Made by a program: the position numbers and the translations under genes. From NCBI GenBank assembly GCA_015066205.1, contig SVOV01000010.1, positions 1 through 64,000 of the forward strand: a stretch of DNA of 64,000 nt, read 5' to 3'. The notes beneath the pieces were generated by a model. That model worked only from the letters and a program-made list of their open reading frames with translations, did not search any database and was not told the origin of the DNA. The first letter of the stretch is position 1. Each line of letters starts with the position of its first letter. This DNA comes from Oscillospiraceae bacterium. GTDB taxonomy: Bacteria; Bacillota; Clostridia; Oscillospirales; Acutalibacteraceae. Below are positions 17,001 to 26,423 of the stretch, in pieces.

Positions 17001-20000
17001 TCAGCCTTTCGTAGGGATAATTGTAAAGCTGAATTCCATCACCTTATCAGCATTGAGTCTGAATTCCTCTCTCGTATCAGGTCCGCAGCTTGATGAACCG
17101 ATACCTCTTGTGAAGCCGTCTATTGAAAGGTAGGTGGTATTCATATCCTTTAAGTCTTCCTGATGCTGTGCCTTATCAATGGCAGACTGTGTCTGATGAT
17201 GAACGCTGAAATTAAAGGGAGCGTCACCAAAGAATGCAACAGTGTTTTCTCCGTCGGATAGCTTCAGCCATCTTGTATCACAGTGCATACCGTTTTCCTG
17301 CGGATATACATAAGGCTCATACATATCCTCTACCTTTGCTTCATAAATGCCGACAGGTGACTGAGCCTTGAAATCAGGCATATTTTCTGCTTCGCCTCTG
17401 CCGAAATACTTTGCTTTATCGAAGCTTCTGTCTATTTCAAGTGTTACTCCGAAGCGGGGAATATCAGTAACTGCATCGGCTGAAACCTTTCTCAGTACGG
17501 TTTTTATTTCCATAGCACCGAGAGATGAGATAACATACTTGATAAACCAGTTATACATTGCCTTTCTCTTGTGCTTCATTGTATAAAGAACATCAATTTC
17601 GATTTCGCCGTCTTCAATGGATGCGGAGAAATGCTCAAGATTCTTTTTGAGCTTATTAAGACCGCCCTCTGCCCATTTATCGCGCATTCTTGCATCATTA
17701 TCAATAAGAGCTCTGTAGAGATTAAGATTTATACCCTTTCCTTCAGCGGGAGAGGTGTTGAGTATTTCTTTGCCGTTTACGATATAAGAGGTAAGTTCAC
17801 CCGTTGTTCCGTCGAAGGTTGCTTTTCCGTTATCATATACAACTGTCAGAATTCCGTTTTCTGATTCGGCAGAGATTTTAGAGCCGATCTCAATATCATA
17901 TTCACAGTCGGATACGGCAAGCTCAAGCTGTTCAACAGCAATTTCCTTACCGGTTTCCTTATCCGTATAAATGAAATTGATGTAGCAGTCAGCACCCTCT
18001 TTGATAATGACATCGGAAAGCTTTACAGCCTCAGTATTCATTGCATCAATATCAAGAGTTATATCTCCGGTCTTTTCGGAAATGCCGTTTACCTGATAGT
18101 CATACTTTATAGCGATATATGAGGAATTACGGAAACGGTTTGTATTTGTAAATGCAAAAACTCCGTCGCCTTTATATTCGGCTCTTACGGGTCTGTAGAC
18201 AACCTTCATTTCCTTTGCACCTGTATGAAGGCGTCTGTCTGCATACATAAGACCGTCAACACAGAAATGTCCGTCGTGCTGTTTTTCTCCGTGGTCTCCG
18301 CCGTAGGTATAGGTGTATTTATACTTGTCGCTTCCGTCGTGGTAAACTGCATGGTCTGCCCATTCCCAGATACAGCCGCCCATAGAATTATCCCACTTAT
18401 AGAAGAGATCCCAGTATTCCTCAAGATTTCCGGGGCCTACACCCATTGCGTGAGCATATTCACAGAGATAGAAGGGGTATTTTGAATATTCCTTGCAGAG
18501 ATATTTCTTGTCGTCATATTCACGGATTCTTTTGTTTGCCATCATTCTTTCGATATCCTCTGTACAGGTATACATTTCGGAGATCACATCATAATGGAAG
18601 CGCTTTGTTCTTACTACACCCTCATAGTGAACGGGAACAGGTGTTCCTGTGGATTTTAAGAACTGGTAGCACTTATCGTGGCACTTGTAACCGCCTGCTT
18701 CATTTCCGAGTGACCACATAAGAATCGAGGGATGATTTCTGTCTCGGAAATACATTCTCTTTACTCTGTCAACATAGTGCTTTGCCCACTTCAAGTCGTG
18801 GCTGATTCTGCTTACATCATCAAACATTTCTCCGCAGCCGTGAGTTTCGATATCAGCTTCATCGATAACATAAAGACCGTTGATGTCGCAGAGAGTGATG
18901 AAAAACGGGTCGGGGGGATAGTGGGATGTTCTGACACCGTTGCAGTTAAGCTCCTTCATAAGCCTTACATCTCTTTCCATATCCTCAAGCGACATGGAAT
19001 AGCCCTTATAAAGATCTGTGTCGTGATGGTTTACACCCTTTACCTTAATGGGCTTATCGTTGACATAGAAAATACCGTTTTCAATTTTTATTGTTCTGAA
19101 GCCGATAAACTGTCTTACTGTCATAGCTTCCTTACCGTCCTTTATAACGGTAAGATAAAGAGCATAGCAGACGGGAATTTCAGCATTCCATTCCTTTACA
19201 TCAAGGTCCTTGAATATGATCTCTTCTTCGCCGTCAGCTTCCTTTTCGGCTAAGAGCTTCTTTTCTCTGTCATAAAGCTCTGCCCTGATAACACAGCTCT
19301 TGTCTTCACCGAGAACGGTCTTTACCGTAAGATCATAGCCTTTTTTTGACTTTTCCGTGACAGCTTCAAAATCATAAATATAGCTTTCGGGGTAATTATA
19401 AAGAAGCACATCGCGGAAAATGCCGTTTTCTCTGAACATATCCTGACATTCGAGGAAGGTACCGTTACACCACTTGAACATAACAACAATGATCTCATTG
19501 ACGCCCTCTGTGAGAAGAGCGGTTATGTCAAATTCTGCCGTGTTGTGACTGCCCTCGGAATAGCCTGCAAATTTTCCGTTTACATAAAGAGAAAGGTTAT
19601 TTGAAACACCGAGGAAGGAAATAATATGCTTTGCTGAAAGCTTTTCGATCGTTACGGCCTTTCTGTAAATACCTACAGGCATATCCTCGGGAATTGCGGG
19701 TGCTATTGTCTTTATTTCATAGGGGCAGTTAAGATAAACGGGCTCCTGATAGCCGGTTCTCTGCCAGTCGGAGGGAACAGTTACCGTGTCAAACTTTGTT
19801 TTTATAGTATCAAGTCTGTCGGGAACATCATTTATTGATTTGTAAAACTTAAAGTTCCATTCTCCCGAGAGAACGGTAACCATATCTGAATTGTATCTTT
19901 CTTTTTTATAACACATTCCTTTTAATAAATCGCTGTCTGCGAAGGCTATCGCATAAGCTCTCGGAACGAGTTTGTTTTTTTCAAAAACCGAGAAATTGTT

Positions 20001-20039
20001 ATGAATATTCTTGATTATCTGATATTTCAATGCGGACAT
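17001..20039 (-). CDS. family 2 beta-galactosidase, LacZ type
   Basis: A 1012-residue LacZ-like enzyme in the usual five-domain order: sugar-binding sandwich (about 60-220), immunoglobulin-like domain, TIM barrel with SLGNEAGGY (acid/base Glu447) and FYLCEYAHAMG (nucleophile Glu527), then the C-terminal small beta domains ending in the LacZ type FTRGIGSSSCGPDT. No signal peptide. The ATG at 20039 directly abuts its SD (GAAAGGATG), so a TTG three codons later (20030) with an 8-nt spacing may be the true start. It is the first gene of the GH2-GH78 operon and divergent from the lipoprotein operon across a 130-bp AT-rich gap. Confidence 0.93.
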   Translation of the reverse strand: MSALKYQIIKNIHNNFSVFEKNKLVPRAYAIAFADSDLLKGMCYKKERYNSDMVTVLSGEWNFKFYKSINDVPDRLDTIKTKFDTVTVPSDWQRTGYQEPVYLNCPYEIKTIAPAIPEDMPVGIYRKAVTIEKLSAKHIISFLGVSNNLSLYVNGKFAGYSEGSHNTAEFDITALLTEGVNEIIVVMFKWCNGTFLECQDMFRENGIFRDVLLYNYPESYIYDFEAVTEKSKKGYDLTVKTVLGEDKSCVIRAELYDREKKLLAEKEADGEEEIIFKDLDVKEWNAEIPVCYALYLTVIKDGKEAMTVRQFIGFRTIKIENGIFYVNDKPIKVKGVNHHDTDLYKGYSMSLEDMERDVRLMKELNCNGVRTSHYPPDPFFITLCDINGLYVIDEADIETHGCGEMFDDVSRISHDLKWAKHYVDRVKRMYFRDRNHPSILMWSLGNEAGGYKCHDKCYQFLKSTGTPVPVHYEGVVRTKRFHYDVISEMYTCTEDIERMMANKRIREYDDKKYLCKEYSKYPFYLCEYAHAMGVGPGNLEEYWDLFYKWDNSMGGCIWEWADHAVYHDGSDKYKYTYTYGGDHGEKQHDGHFCVDGLMYADRRLHTGAKEMKVVYRPVRAEYKGDGVFAFTNTNRFRNSSYIAIKYDYQVNGISEKTGDITLDIDAMNTEAVKLSDVIIKEGADCYINFIYTDKETGKEIAVEQLELAVSDCEYDIEIGSKISAESENGILTVVYDNGKATFDGTTGELTSYIVNGKEILNTSPAEGKGINLNLYRALIDNDARMRDKWAEGGLNKLKKNLEHFSASIEDGEIEIDVLYTMKHKRKAMYNWFIKYVISSLGAMEIKTVLRKVSADAVTDIPRFGVTLEIDRSFDKAKYFGRGEAENMPDFKAQSPVGIYEAKVEDMYEPYVYPQENGMHCDTRWLKLSDGENTVAFFGDAPFNFSVHHQTQSAIDKAQHQEDLKDMNTTYLSIDGFTRGIGSSSCGPDTREEFRLNADKVMEFSFTIIPTKG

Positions 20040-20169
20040 CCTTTCATTTTTTTATTGATTATATGCTATCACATATTTTTATTAATAACAACAGTTTTTT
20101 TATTTATGTTTGACAAACACATATTTTTGTATAATAATATGTTGTAAGAATTAACCATTGGAGGCAATT

Positions 20170-20925
20170 ATGGATTTCAAGCGTTTTATTGCAGCTTTTC
20201 TTGCTGTTGCTGTGCTTTTTTCTGCTGCTTTTTTAGTATCCTGTGACAAGGAGCCCGATATCACGGAAAGTCAGACTGATTATGAATATACCCCCTCAGG
20301 CTCACATACTGACGGTACGACCTCAGAAAACGGAGAGAATGAACTGCAGAAGAGTATAAATATAGATAATTCCTGGCAGAAGAATTTTTCCGTAAGCTAT
20401 GAGTATTATAATCCCGAGCAGAGCATTTCCACTATGAAGATCAATGAAAAGAAAGCTGAAAAGGCTTTTACCGTTGAATATGTTGATGCTTCATCAGTGC
20501 TTTATTATAAAGAAAACGGAAAGAATACCGACTACTATGTTCTTATTGACAATGAAACCGAGCAGGCTCATTCAGTTCTTGAAAACAAGAGCATTTCCGA
20601 TCTTTCAAGTATGTTTATGAAGCTGACAGTGCTTAGTCCCGAGCTTCCCTCACAGAGCAATGTCCTTTATATGTACGATGAAGAGGTTGCGGGAAGAAAC
20701 TGCCATAAGTATATCCAGCGCGCATACTCGGGAGGAAGCCTTACTCAGTCTGTTTATGTATGGGTGGATGCTCAGTACGGCTTTGCCATGAAATGCGAAG
20801 CCTATGACTCCGATAATACATTATCTGTAATGTGGAAGGTGCTTTCTTTTGAAACGGGAACACTCAAGAATGAGGATGTTTATATTGATATTTCGGAATA
20901 CACCTTCAAGGAGAATGTGGGATGA
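20170..20925 (+). CDS. putative lipoprotein of unknown function
   Basis: A 251-residue protein with a lipoprotein signal: basic MDFKRF start, a hydrophobic stretch and lipobox LVSC with the modified Cys at about residue 24. The mature part opens with an acidic, Ser/Thr-rich linker and continues as a beta-rich domain with VYVWVDAQYGFAMKCEAYD. That layout recalls the LolA-like or DUF4412-type sensor folds, but I do not recognise the family. GGAGG precedes ATG 20170. It overlaps the HAD gene by 4 nt and leads the GH127 operon, so it may sense or bind a surface glycan. Confidence 0.7.
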   Translation: MDFKRFIAAFLAVAVLFSAAFLVSCDKEPDITESQTDYEYTPSGSHTDGTTSENGENELQKSINIDNSWQKNFSVSYEYYNPEQSISTMKINEKKAEKAFTVEYVDASSVLYYKENGKNTDYYVLIDNETEQAHSVLENKSISDLSSMFMKLTVLSPELPSQSNVLYMYDEEVAGRNCHKYIQRAYSGGSLTQSVYVWVDAQYGFAMKCEAYDSDNTLSVMWKVLSFETGTLKNEDVYIDISEYTFKENVG

Positions 20926-21491
20926 ATGTATACGACTTTGACAATACCATCTACCGCGGTGAAAGCGTTCTTCATTTCTTCTTTTTCTATATAAAGAAAA
21001 CACCGTATCTCATAAAATATATTCCTAAAGTTTTTTATGCTCTTTTTAAGTATAAGGCAGGAAAAATAACCGTTGAAAAAGCACTTGAGGAGTACGCTCC
21101 CTTTGTTGAGGATTATTTCAGAAATATTACCGATATAAAAGCCGATTCCGTTGAATTCTGGGATAAGCATATGAAAAATATAAAGCCATTTTATAAGGAA
21201 ATACAAAGGGAAGATGATGTTATTGTCACCGCTTCTCCCGAAAGTACAATGGAAGAGATATGTAAAAGGCTTGGCATAAAGCATTGTGTCGGAAGTATTA
21301 TTGATGAAAAAAGCGGGAAAATAAAAAGACTTTGTATGCGTTCAAGAAAGGTTCCGGCTTTCCTTGAGGCCTTTCCCGATGCGGAAATTGAAAATTTTTA
21401 TACCGATTCTCCGAAAAACGATGCCCCTCTGATAGAGCTTGCAAAAAGCGCATATCAGGTAAAGGGCGATAAAATCATAAAGATCAAATAA
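20922..21491 (+). CDS. HAD-superfamily (subclass IB) phosphatase
   Basis: A 189-residue soluble HAD hydrolase. Motif I DFDNTIY gives nucleophile Asp5 and acid Asp7; motif II is ITAS-like (VTASPES, around 105); a conserved Lys and the acidic motif FYTDSPKNDAPL (about 163-172) complete the active site. It fits the IB group (SerB-like). The ATG overlaps the stop of the lipoprotein gene (ATGA), so the two are coupled, and GH127 starts 12 bp after it. The substrate is not evident; a sugar phosphate is possible. Confidence 0.85.
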   Translation: MNVYDFDNTIYRGESVLHFFFFYIKKTPYLIKYIPKVFYALFKYKAGKITVEKALEEYAPFVEDYFRNITDIKADSVEFWDKHMKNIKPFYKEIQREDDVIVTASPESTMEEICKRLGIKHCVGSIIDEKSGKIKRLCMRSRKVPAFLEAFPDAEIENFYTDSPKNDAPLIELAKSAYQVKGDKIIKIK

Positions 21492-21503
21492 GAGGTAACA
21501 AGA

Positions 21504-23342
21504 ATGGAAAAATTCAGACCTGTTCCTTTTTCAGATGTTGAACTGACTGACGGCTTCTGGAAAAAAAGAGCCCTTATCAATGAAGAGGTTACAATATATT
21601 CTGTCCGCGACCGTTTCCGTGACACGGGAAGATTTGAAGCCTTTAAGTTTAACTGGACTGAGGGCAGTGATATCCCGAAGCCCCATATCTTCTGGGATTC
21701 GGATGTTGCAAAGTGGATGGAAAGCGTAGCCTTTATTCTTGCAAAAAAGGATGTTCCCGAGCTTCGGGGGACGGTAGAAGAGCTTATCTCCCTTATGGAA
21801 AAGAATCAGAAGGATGACGGCTATTTCAATATTGCCCATACTGTTGTCTTTCCCGAAATGCGTTTTAAGAACAGAGATAATCACGAGCTTTATTGTCTCG
21901 GACATTTTATTGAGGCTGCAGTTGCCTGGAAAAATGCGACGGGTTGTGACAGGCTTATCAAAATAGTCGATAAATATATCGATCTTGTTATCCGTGTTTT
22001 CTGCGAAGAAAAGTCCGCAGAGTTTACTACTCCCGGTCACGAGGAAATTGAACTTGCTCTTATTAAGCTTTTCAGACTGACGGGAGAGGAAAAATATTTA
22101 AGACTTGCAATGTTTTTCCTTGATGAAAGAGGAAAAAAACAGGAGTATATGCCTGACTGGTGCAATGCATCATATAATCAGAGCCATCTGCCCGTAAGAC
22201 AGCAGACAGAGGCCTTCGGTCACGCAGTCAGAGCCTGTTATTTATACTCTGCCATGGCGGATGCGGCAAAGGAAACAGGAGATGAGGAGCTTCTTTCAGC
22301 CTGTAAGGCCATATTGAGTGACATCGTCAATAAAAAAATGTATATTACGGGAGGCATCGGTTCAAGCCGTCACGGAGAGGCTTTTACCGTGCCCTATGAC
22401 CTTCAGTCTGATACCGCATATGCCGAAACCTGTGCTTCAATAGCTCTTATGATGTTCGCTGACAGAATGAAGGATATTGAGCTTAATTCGGAATATGCAG
22501 ATATCGTCGAAAGGGAGATATATAACGGAATCCTCTCCGGTGTTTCTCTTGACGGCAAGGCGTTCTTTTATGAAAATCCCCTTGAAATAAACCTTTCTGA
22601 CAGAACAAGGCATACATCAATGTCAAGAGAACCCGAGAATCTGCCGATTACGAGAAGACAGGAGGTTTTCGGATGCTCCTGCTGTCCTCCCAATATAACA
22701 AGATTTTTCGCTTCCATAGGTGATAAGATTTTCTCAACAGGAGAGAATTCTCTGATAGTCCATCAGTTTGTTCCCTGTGAGGCAAAAGTCGGTGATATAA
22801 GAATAAAGCTTGATACGGCTTATCCCTCTGACGGAAGAATCAGAATAAATATCAGAAATGCAAAGGGTGAGATGCTCTTTGTCCGTATTCCCGGTTGGTG
22901 CAGAGAATACACCTGTTCGGAAGCCTTTGTGGTATCCGGCGGTTATATAAAAGTTTCCGTAACCTCTGATGATTTTGATTTGACCGTGGATCTTGATATG
23001 ACGCCTTCATATTATATTTCCTCGGCTTCAGTGAGAGCTACAGCCGGAAAGGCTGCCGTTATGGCAGGCCCCGTTGTATATTGCTTTGAAAGTGTATATA
23101 ATAAAGAGCTTCGCCATTATTCTCTCCGTTTGGATATGAAGAATATCCCGACGGCGGAATATGATGAGAGATTCGGATGTAATATTCTTAAGGTAAAGGC
23201 ATATAAGATAAAGGAAAACGGTTCTCTTTATTTAACTCCCGATAAACTGCAGGAAGAGGAAACGGGAATTACTCTTATTCCTTATTTCGGCTTCGCAAAC
23301 GGCGAGGAGTCCGATATGGCAGTCTGGCTCAATATCAGATAA
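21504..23342 (+). CDS. family 127 beta-L-arabinofuranosidase
   Basis: A 612-residue cytoplasmic enzyme that releases L-arabinose from beta-L-arabinofuranosides. The Zn-Cys active site of GH127 is visible: Glu308 and Cys310 in YAETCAS, and Cys393-Cys394 in GCSCCPPNITR, matching the catalytic cysteine and its zinc ligands in the characterised HypBA1. An (alpha/alpha)6 barrel fills residues 1-420 and beta domains follow. No signal peptide. It is the last gene of the lipoprotein-HAD-GH127 operon, with SD AGAGGTAAC and a strong terminator just behind. Substrates could be hydroxyproline-linked arabinans (extensin). Confidence 0.93.
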   Translation: MEKFRPVPFSDVELTDGFWKKRALINEEVTIYSVRDRFRDTGRFEAFKFNWTEGSDIPKPHIFWDSDVAKWMESVAFILAKKDVPELRGTVEELISLMEKNQKDDGYFNIAHTVVFPEMRFKNRDNHELYCLGHFIEAAVAWKNATGCDRLIKIVDKYIDLVIRVFCEEKSAEFTTPGHEEIELALIKLFRLTGEEKYLRLAMFFLDERGKKQEYMPDWCNASYNQSHLPVRQQTEAFGHAVRACYLYSAMADAAKETGDEELLSACKAILSDIVNKKMYITGGIGSSRHGEAFTVPYDLQSDTAYAETCASIALMMFADRMKDIELNSEYADIVEREIYNGILSGVSLDGKAFFYENPLEINLSDRTRHTSMSREPENLPITRRQEVFGCSCCPPNITRFFASIGDKIFSTGENSLIVHQFVPCEAKVGDIRIKLDTAYPSDGRIRINIRNAKGEMLFVRIPGWCREYTCSEAFVVSGGYIKVSVTSDDFDLTVDLDMTPSYYISSASVRATAGKAAVMAGPVVYCFESVYNKELRHYSLRLDMKNIPTAEYDERFGCNILKVKAYKIKENGSLYLTPDKLQEEETGITLIPYFGFANGEESDMAVWLNIR

Positions 23343-23343
23343 A

Positions 23344-23385
23344 AAATAACCTGTATTCCCACTCGGAGAATACAGGTTATTTTTA
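23344..23385 (+). terminator. terminator of the GH127 operon
   Basis: Perfect 16-bp stem: A4-TAACCTGTATTC pairs with GAATACAGGTTA-T4. The loop is 9 nt and a T-run follows. Confidence 0.92.
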
Positions 23386-23441
23386 ATTATAGGAAATTAA
23401 CCGCGTTGTGAGAAATTTCCTGTATATCAAAAACACCTTTT

Positions 23442-23462
23442 CGTACCCAAAATTTGGGTACG
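23442..23462. promoter_or_regulatory. perfect palindrome between two convergent terminators
   Basis: CGTACCCAAA-A-TTTGGGTACG: 10-bp arms with one central base. It lies between the GH127 and gdhA terminators, where no promoter is needed. No T-run follows directly. Function unknown. Confidence 0.45.
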
Positions 23463-23492
23463 GGGGGTGAAGTATAATGTTTTTATAAGACG

Positions 23493-23527
23493 AAAAAAAC
23501 GAGGCACCCTCCTTACGGACGGTGCCT
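23493..23527 (-). terminator. terminator of gdhA
   Basis: On the minus strand GGCACC and GGTGCC form the stem closing an inner TCCGTAAGGA hairpin, then seven T. It sits 19 bp past the gdhA stop. Confidence 0.88.
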
Positions 23528-23545
23528 TATCGGATTTCATATTGT

Positions 23546-24889
23546 TTAGATGATACCCTGCTCGAGCATAGCCTGTGCAACTCTCTTGAAGCCTGCAATG
23601 TTTGCACCGGCAACAAGGTCATAGCCGAGTCCGTATTCCTCTGCACATTCAGCGGAAACATCGTGGATATGCTTCATAATTTCGTGAAGCTTCTTATCAA
23701 CCTTTTCTGCGGACCACATATATCTTGCAGAGTTCTGGCTCATTTCAAGAGCTGAAACAGCAACACCGCCGGCGTTTACTGCCTTTGAGGGAGCAACTGC
23801 TTTACATTTCATCTGAAGATATTTAAGCGCATCATTTGTTGTGGGCATATTTGAAACTTCAATATAATACTGAACACCGTTTGCAACGATCTTCTTTGCC
23901 TGATGAATATCGACCTCATTCTGTGTAGCGCAGGGCATAATAATGTCTGCCTTTACGCCCCAGGGCTTTTTGCCGGGGAAGAATTCAACACCGAATTTCT
24001 TTGCATATTCATCAACAGTGAGGTTTTCAGCTCTCATTTTAAGCATAAAATCAAGCTTTTCCTTTGTGGAAACACCGTCGGGATCGTAAATATAGCCTGT
24101 GGGATCGGAAAGAGTGAGAACCTTTGCTCCGAGCTGAGCCATTTTTGTTGCAACGCCCCACGCAACATTACCGAAGCCTGAAATTGCAACGGTCTTACCC
24201 TCAAGGCTGTCCTCATAATGCTTGAGGACCTCTTCAAGATAATATACTGCACCGAAGCCTGTTGCCTCGGGACGGATAAGAGAGCCTCCGTAGGAAAGTC
24301 CCTTACCTGTAAGAACGCCGTTTTCAAAAGTTGCCTTGATTCTCTTATACTGACCGAAAAGATAACCGATCTCTTTTCCGCCTACACCGATATCACCGGC
24401 AGGAACATCCACATCGGGGCCTACATATCTGTAAAGCTCTGTCATAAATGCCTGACAGAATCTCATAATTTCAGCATCGCTTTTTCCTATGGGGTCAAAG
24501 TTTGAGCCGCCCTTTGCACCGCCGATGGGAAGACCTGTCAGAGAATTCTTGAAGGTCTGTTCAAAGCCGAGGAATTTGATAATACCCGAATATACACTGG
24601 GATGGAAACGAAGACCGCCCTTATAAGGTCCTATAGCGGAATTGAACTGATAACGGTAGCCGCGGTTTACCTGAACCTTGCCGTTGTCATCGACCCAGCA
24701 GACTCTGAATGAAATTGCTCTGTCGGGTTCGGTCATTCGCATAAGAATATCATATTTCTCATACTCGGGATGAGCATTAACAAGAGGCTCAATGGAAGAG
24801 AAGACTTCCTCAACGGTCTGAATGAATTCAGGCTCGTGAGCATTTCTTGTCTTTACGCTTTCGATTACTCTTTCAATGTAAGAATTCAT
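23546..24889 (-). CDS. gdhA: NADP-specific glutamate dehydrogenase
   Basis: A 447-residue hexameric GDH assimilating ammonia into 2-oxoglutarate. The catalytic Lys126 is in PIGGAKGGSNFDP; GPDVDVPAGDIGVGGKEIGY is the family signature; the Rossmann domain carries ISGFGNVAWG. Length and motifs match the small clostridial/enterobacterial type I enzyme. ATG 24889 is preceded by GGAGG. A hairpin palindrome lies just upstream of the SD (24909-24929). It is transcribed alone. Confidence 0.96.
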   Translation of the reverse strand: MNSYIERVIESVKTRNAHEPEFIQTVEEVFSSIEPLVNAHPEYEKYDILMRMTEPDRAISFRVCWVDDNGKVQVNRGYRYQFNSAIGPYKGGLRFHPSVYSGIIKFLGFEQTFKNSLTGLPIGGAKGGSNFDPIGKSDAEIMRFCQAFMTELYRYVGPDVDVPAGDIGVGGKEIGYLFGQYKRIKATFENGVLTGKGLSYGGSLIRPEATGFGAVYYLEEVLKHYEDSLEGKTVAISGFGNVAWGVATKMAQLGAKVLTLSDPTGYIYDPDGVSTKEKLDFMLKMRAENLTVDEYAKKFGVEFFPGKKPWGVKADIIMPCATQNEVDIHQAKKIVANGVQYYIEVSNMPTTNDALKYLQMKCKAVAPSKAVNAGGVAVSALEMSQNSARYMWSAEKVDKKLHEIMKHIHDVSAECAEEYGLGYDLVAGANIAGFKRVAQAMLEQGII

Positions 24890-24908
24890 AAAAATACCTC
24901 CGTGATAG

Positions 24909-24929
24909 CCTATAAAAAATTTTTATAGG
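24909..24929. promoter_or_regulatory. palindrome just upstream of the gdhA ribosome site
   Basis: CCTATAAAAA-A-TTTTTATAGG: 10-bp arms with one central base, the same geometry as the palindrome at 23442-23462 on the other side of gdhA. In the gdhA leader it could be an RNA hairpin affecting translation, or a repressor site. Confidence 0.45.
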
Positions 24930-25257
24930 GTGGTAAATTGGTCATAAATATTATTTATCGATTTCTGAATATTAATGCCAAAAAATAATTTAGTTAATAC
25001 AATACTACTATATTCATAGAATGTCAAGGGCAAAATTTGAATATTTTCTGTTGATTTTGATTAAAAAATTTAATTTGCGCGATTTGAAATTATGTGTGAT
25101 TAATCAGGGTTATTATGGGTATAAGTAAATGTTTATACTGTATCAAAAAATGCGTACACATTGAATAAAAATTCGTTATAAACATAAGAATTTATGGTTA
25201 TTTTATCTTTTTCCCGACAATACTGAATTTCGAGTATTATGAAAGGAAAAATTTTTG
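24930..25257. other. AT-rich divergent region between gdhA and sigG
   Basis: No gene seen. It should carry the gdhA promoter and the sporulation-type promoter of sigG. I could not pick out a sigma-F/G promoter with confidence. The sigG start has GAAAGG as SD. Confidence 0.4.
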
Positions 25258-26022
25258 ATGCAATACAGAAAAGTTGAAATAACCTCCGTGAATACGGCAA
25301 AGCTTAAGGTATTAACGGAAGCGGAGAACAAGGAGCTTCTCAAAAAAGCAAAGGAGGGAGATAAGGCTGCCCGTGATAAGCTTATAAGCGGAAATCTCCG
25401 CCTTGTACTGTCGATAGTGCAGAGATTCAGAAACCGTGATGAAAACCCCGATGACCTTTTTCAGATAGGCTGTGTGGGGCTTATCAAGGCGTGCGATAAT
25501 TTTGATCTTTCACAACCCGTAAAATTCAGTACCTATGCGGTGCCTATGATAATCGGTGAGATCAAAAGGCATCTGAGGGATAATACCTATCTCCGTGTGT
25601 CGCGCTCAATGAGAGATACTGCATATCATTCAATGGGAGCAAAGGAAAAGCTTCAGAAGCTTTATAACAGAGAACCCACCACCGATGAAATTGCAGCGGA
25701 GCTGGGAATTCCCGTGCGACAGGTCGTTCTGGCGTTGGAATCAATAGTATCGCCGATGTCACTTTATGAACCTGTTTATAATGATAACGGCGATGAGCTT
25801 TATGTTGTCGATCAGCTCGGCGATTCTCATTCCGAGGATAACTGGATAGGGGAGATAAGCATAAAAGAAGCCATACGGAATCTTGATGACAGGGAAAAGC
25901 TTATTCTGAAAAAACGGTTTTCTGAGGGCAAAACACAGACAGAGGTCGCACAGGAGCTTTCAATTTCTCAGGCGCAGGTATCCCGTATTGAAAAGAATGC
26001 AAGGAAAAAAATAAAAGAATAA
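25258..26022 (+). CDS. sigG: RNA polymerase sporulation sigma factor sigma-G
   Basis: A 254-residue sigma-70-family factor. It opens with the sigma-G-specific YRKVEITSVNTAKL, recalling the B. subtilis KVEICGVDTSKL. Region 2 contains NLRLVLSIVQRFRNR and DLFQIGCVGLIKACDNFD, region 3 the EPTTDEIAAELGIP segment, and region 4 the HTH KTQTEVAQELSISQAQVSRIEK. It directs late forespore transcription. ATG 25258 follows AAGGAAAAATTTTTG. A ymxH-type gene follows, which is the usual clostridial neighbour of sigG. This gene implies that the organism can sporulate. Confidence 0.93.
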   Translation: MQYRKVEITSVNTAKLKVLTEAENKELLKKAKEGDKAARDKLISGNLRLVLSIVQRFRNRDENPDDLFQIGCVGLIKACDNFDLSQPVKFSTYAVPMIIGEIKRHLRDNTYLRVSRSMRDTAYHSMGAKEKLQKLYNREPTTDEIAAELGIPVRQVVLALESIVSPMSLYEPVYNDNGDELYVVDQLGDSHSEDNWIGEISIKEAIRNLDDREKLILKKRFSEGKTQTEVAQELSISQAQVSRIEKNARKKIKE

Positions 26023-26069
26023 TGTATCGGACAGCATCTGCCGGAATATACTTTTCTGAGGTGTTTTGT

Positions 26070-26360
26070 ATGAACTGCTGTATTGATGAGATCTGTAATA
26101 AGACTGTTATCAATATCGAAAACGGATGCAAGGTCGGATATGTTTATGATGTTGAGGCGGATATGTGCTCGGGACAGATATCCGCCTTGCTCGTTGCGGG
26201 AAATGAAAAGGGACTGATGCTCCGAAGGCCCGAGTGCTTCAGGATCAGTTGGTGTGATATTGCAGTTATCGGAGAGGAAACGATTCTTGTAAAAAATATT
26301 CCGTTGCAGGAAAATAATCATAAAAGCGGGAAAAGTATTTTTGGCTTATTTTCTAAGTAA
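26070..26360 (+). CDS. YlmC/YmxH-family PRC-barrel protein
   Basis: A 96-residue protein with the family start (MNCCIDEICNKTVINIENG) and the beta-barrel GYVYDVEADMCSGQISALLV. Family members are small and linked to sporulation in Firmicutes, of unknown biochemical function. ATG 26070 is chosen because GAGG lies 9 nt before it; an upstream in-frame ATG at 26022 overlaps the sigG stop. It is 47 bp after sigG and most likely in one transcript. Confidence 0.85.
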   Translation: MNCCIDEICNKTVINIENGCKVGYVYDVEADMCSGQISALLVAGNEKGLMLRRPECFRISWCDIAVIGEETILVKNIPLQENNHKSGKSIFGLFSK

Positions 26361-26363
26361 TAC

Positions 26364-26392
26364 TTGAAATAGTTACATTTTTAAGGTAAAAT
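26364..26392 (+). promoter_or_regulatory. promoter of the GH38 gene
   Basis: TTGAAA (26364-26369), 17-bp spacer, TAAAAT (26387-26392). A split dyad TTAAGG ... CCTTAA (26381-26386 and 26405-26410) brackets the -10 and could be an operator. Confidence 0.6.
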
Positions 26393-26423
26393 ATATAAAA
26401 ATTTCCTTAACGGAGGATTCAAT

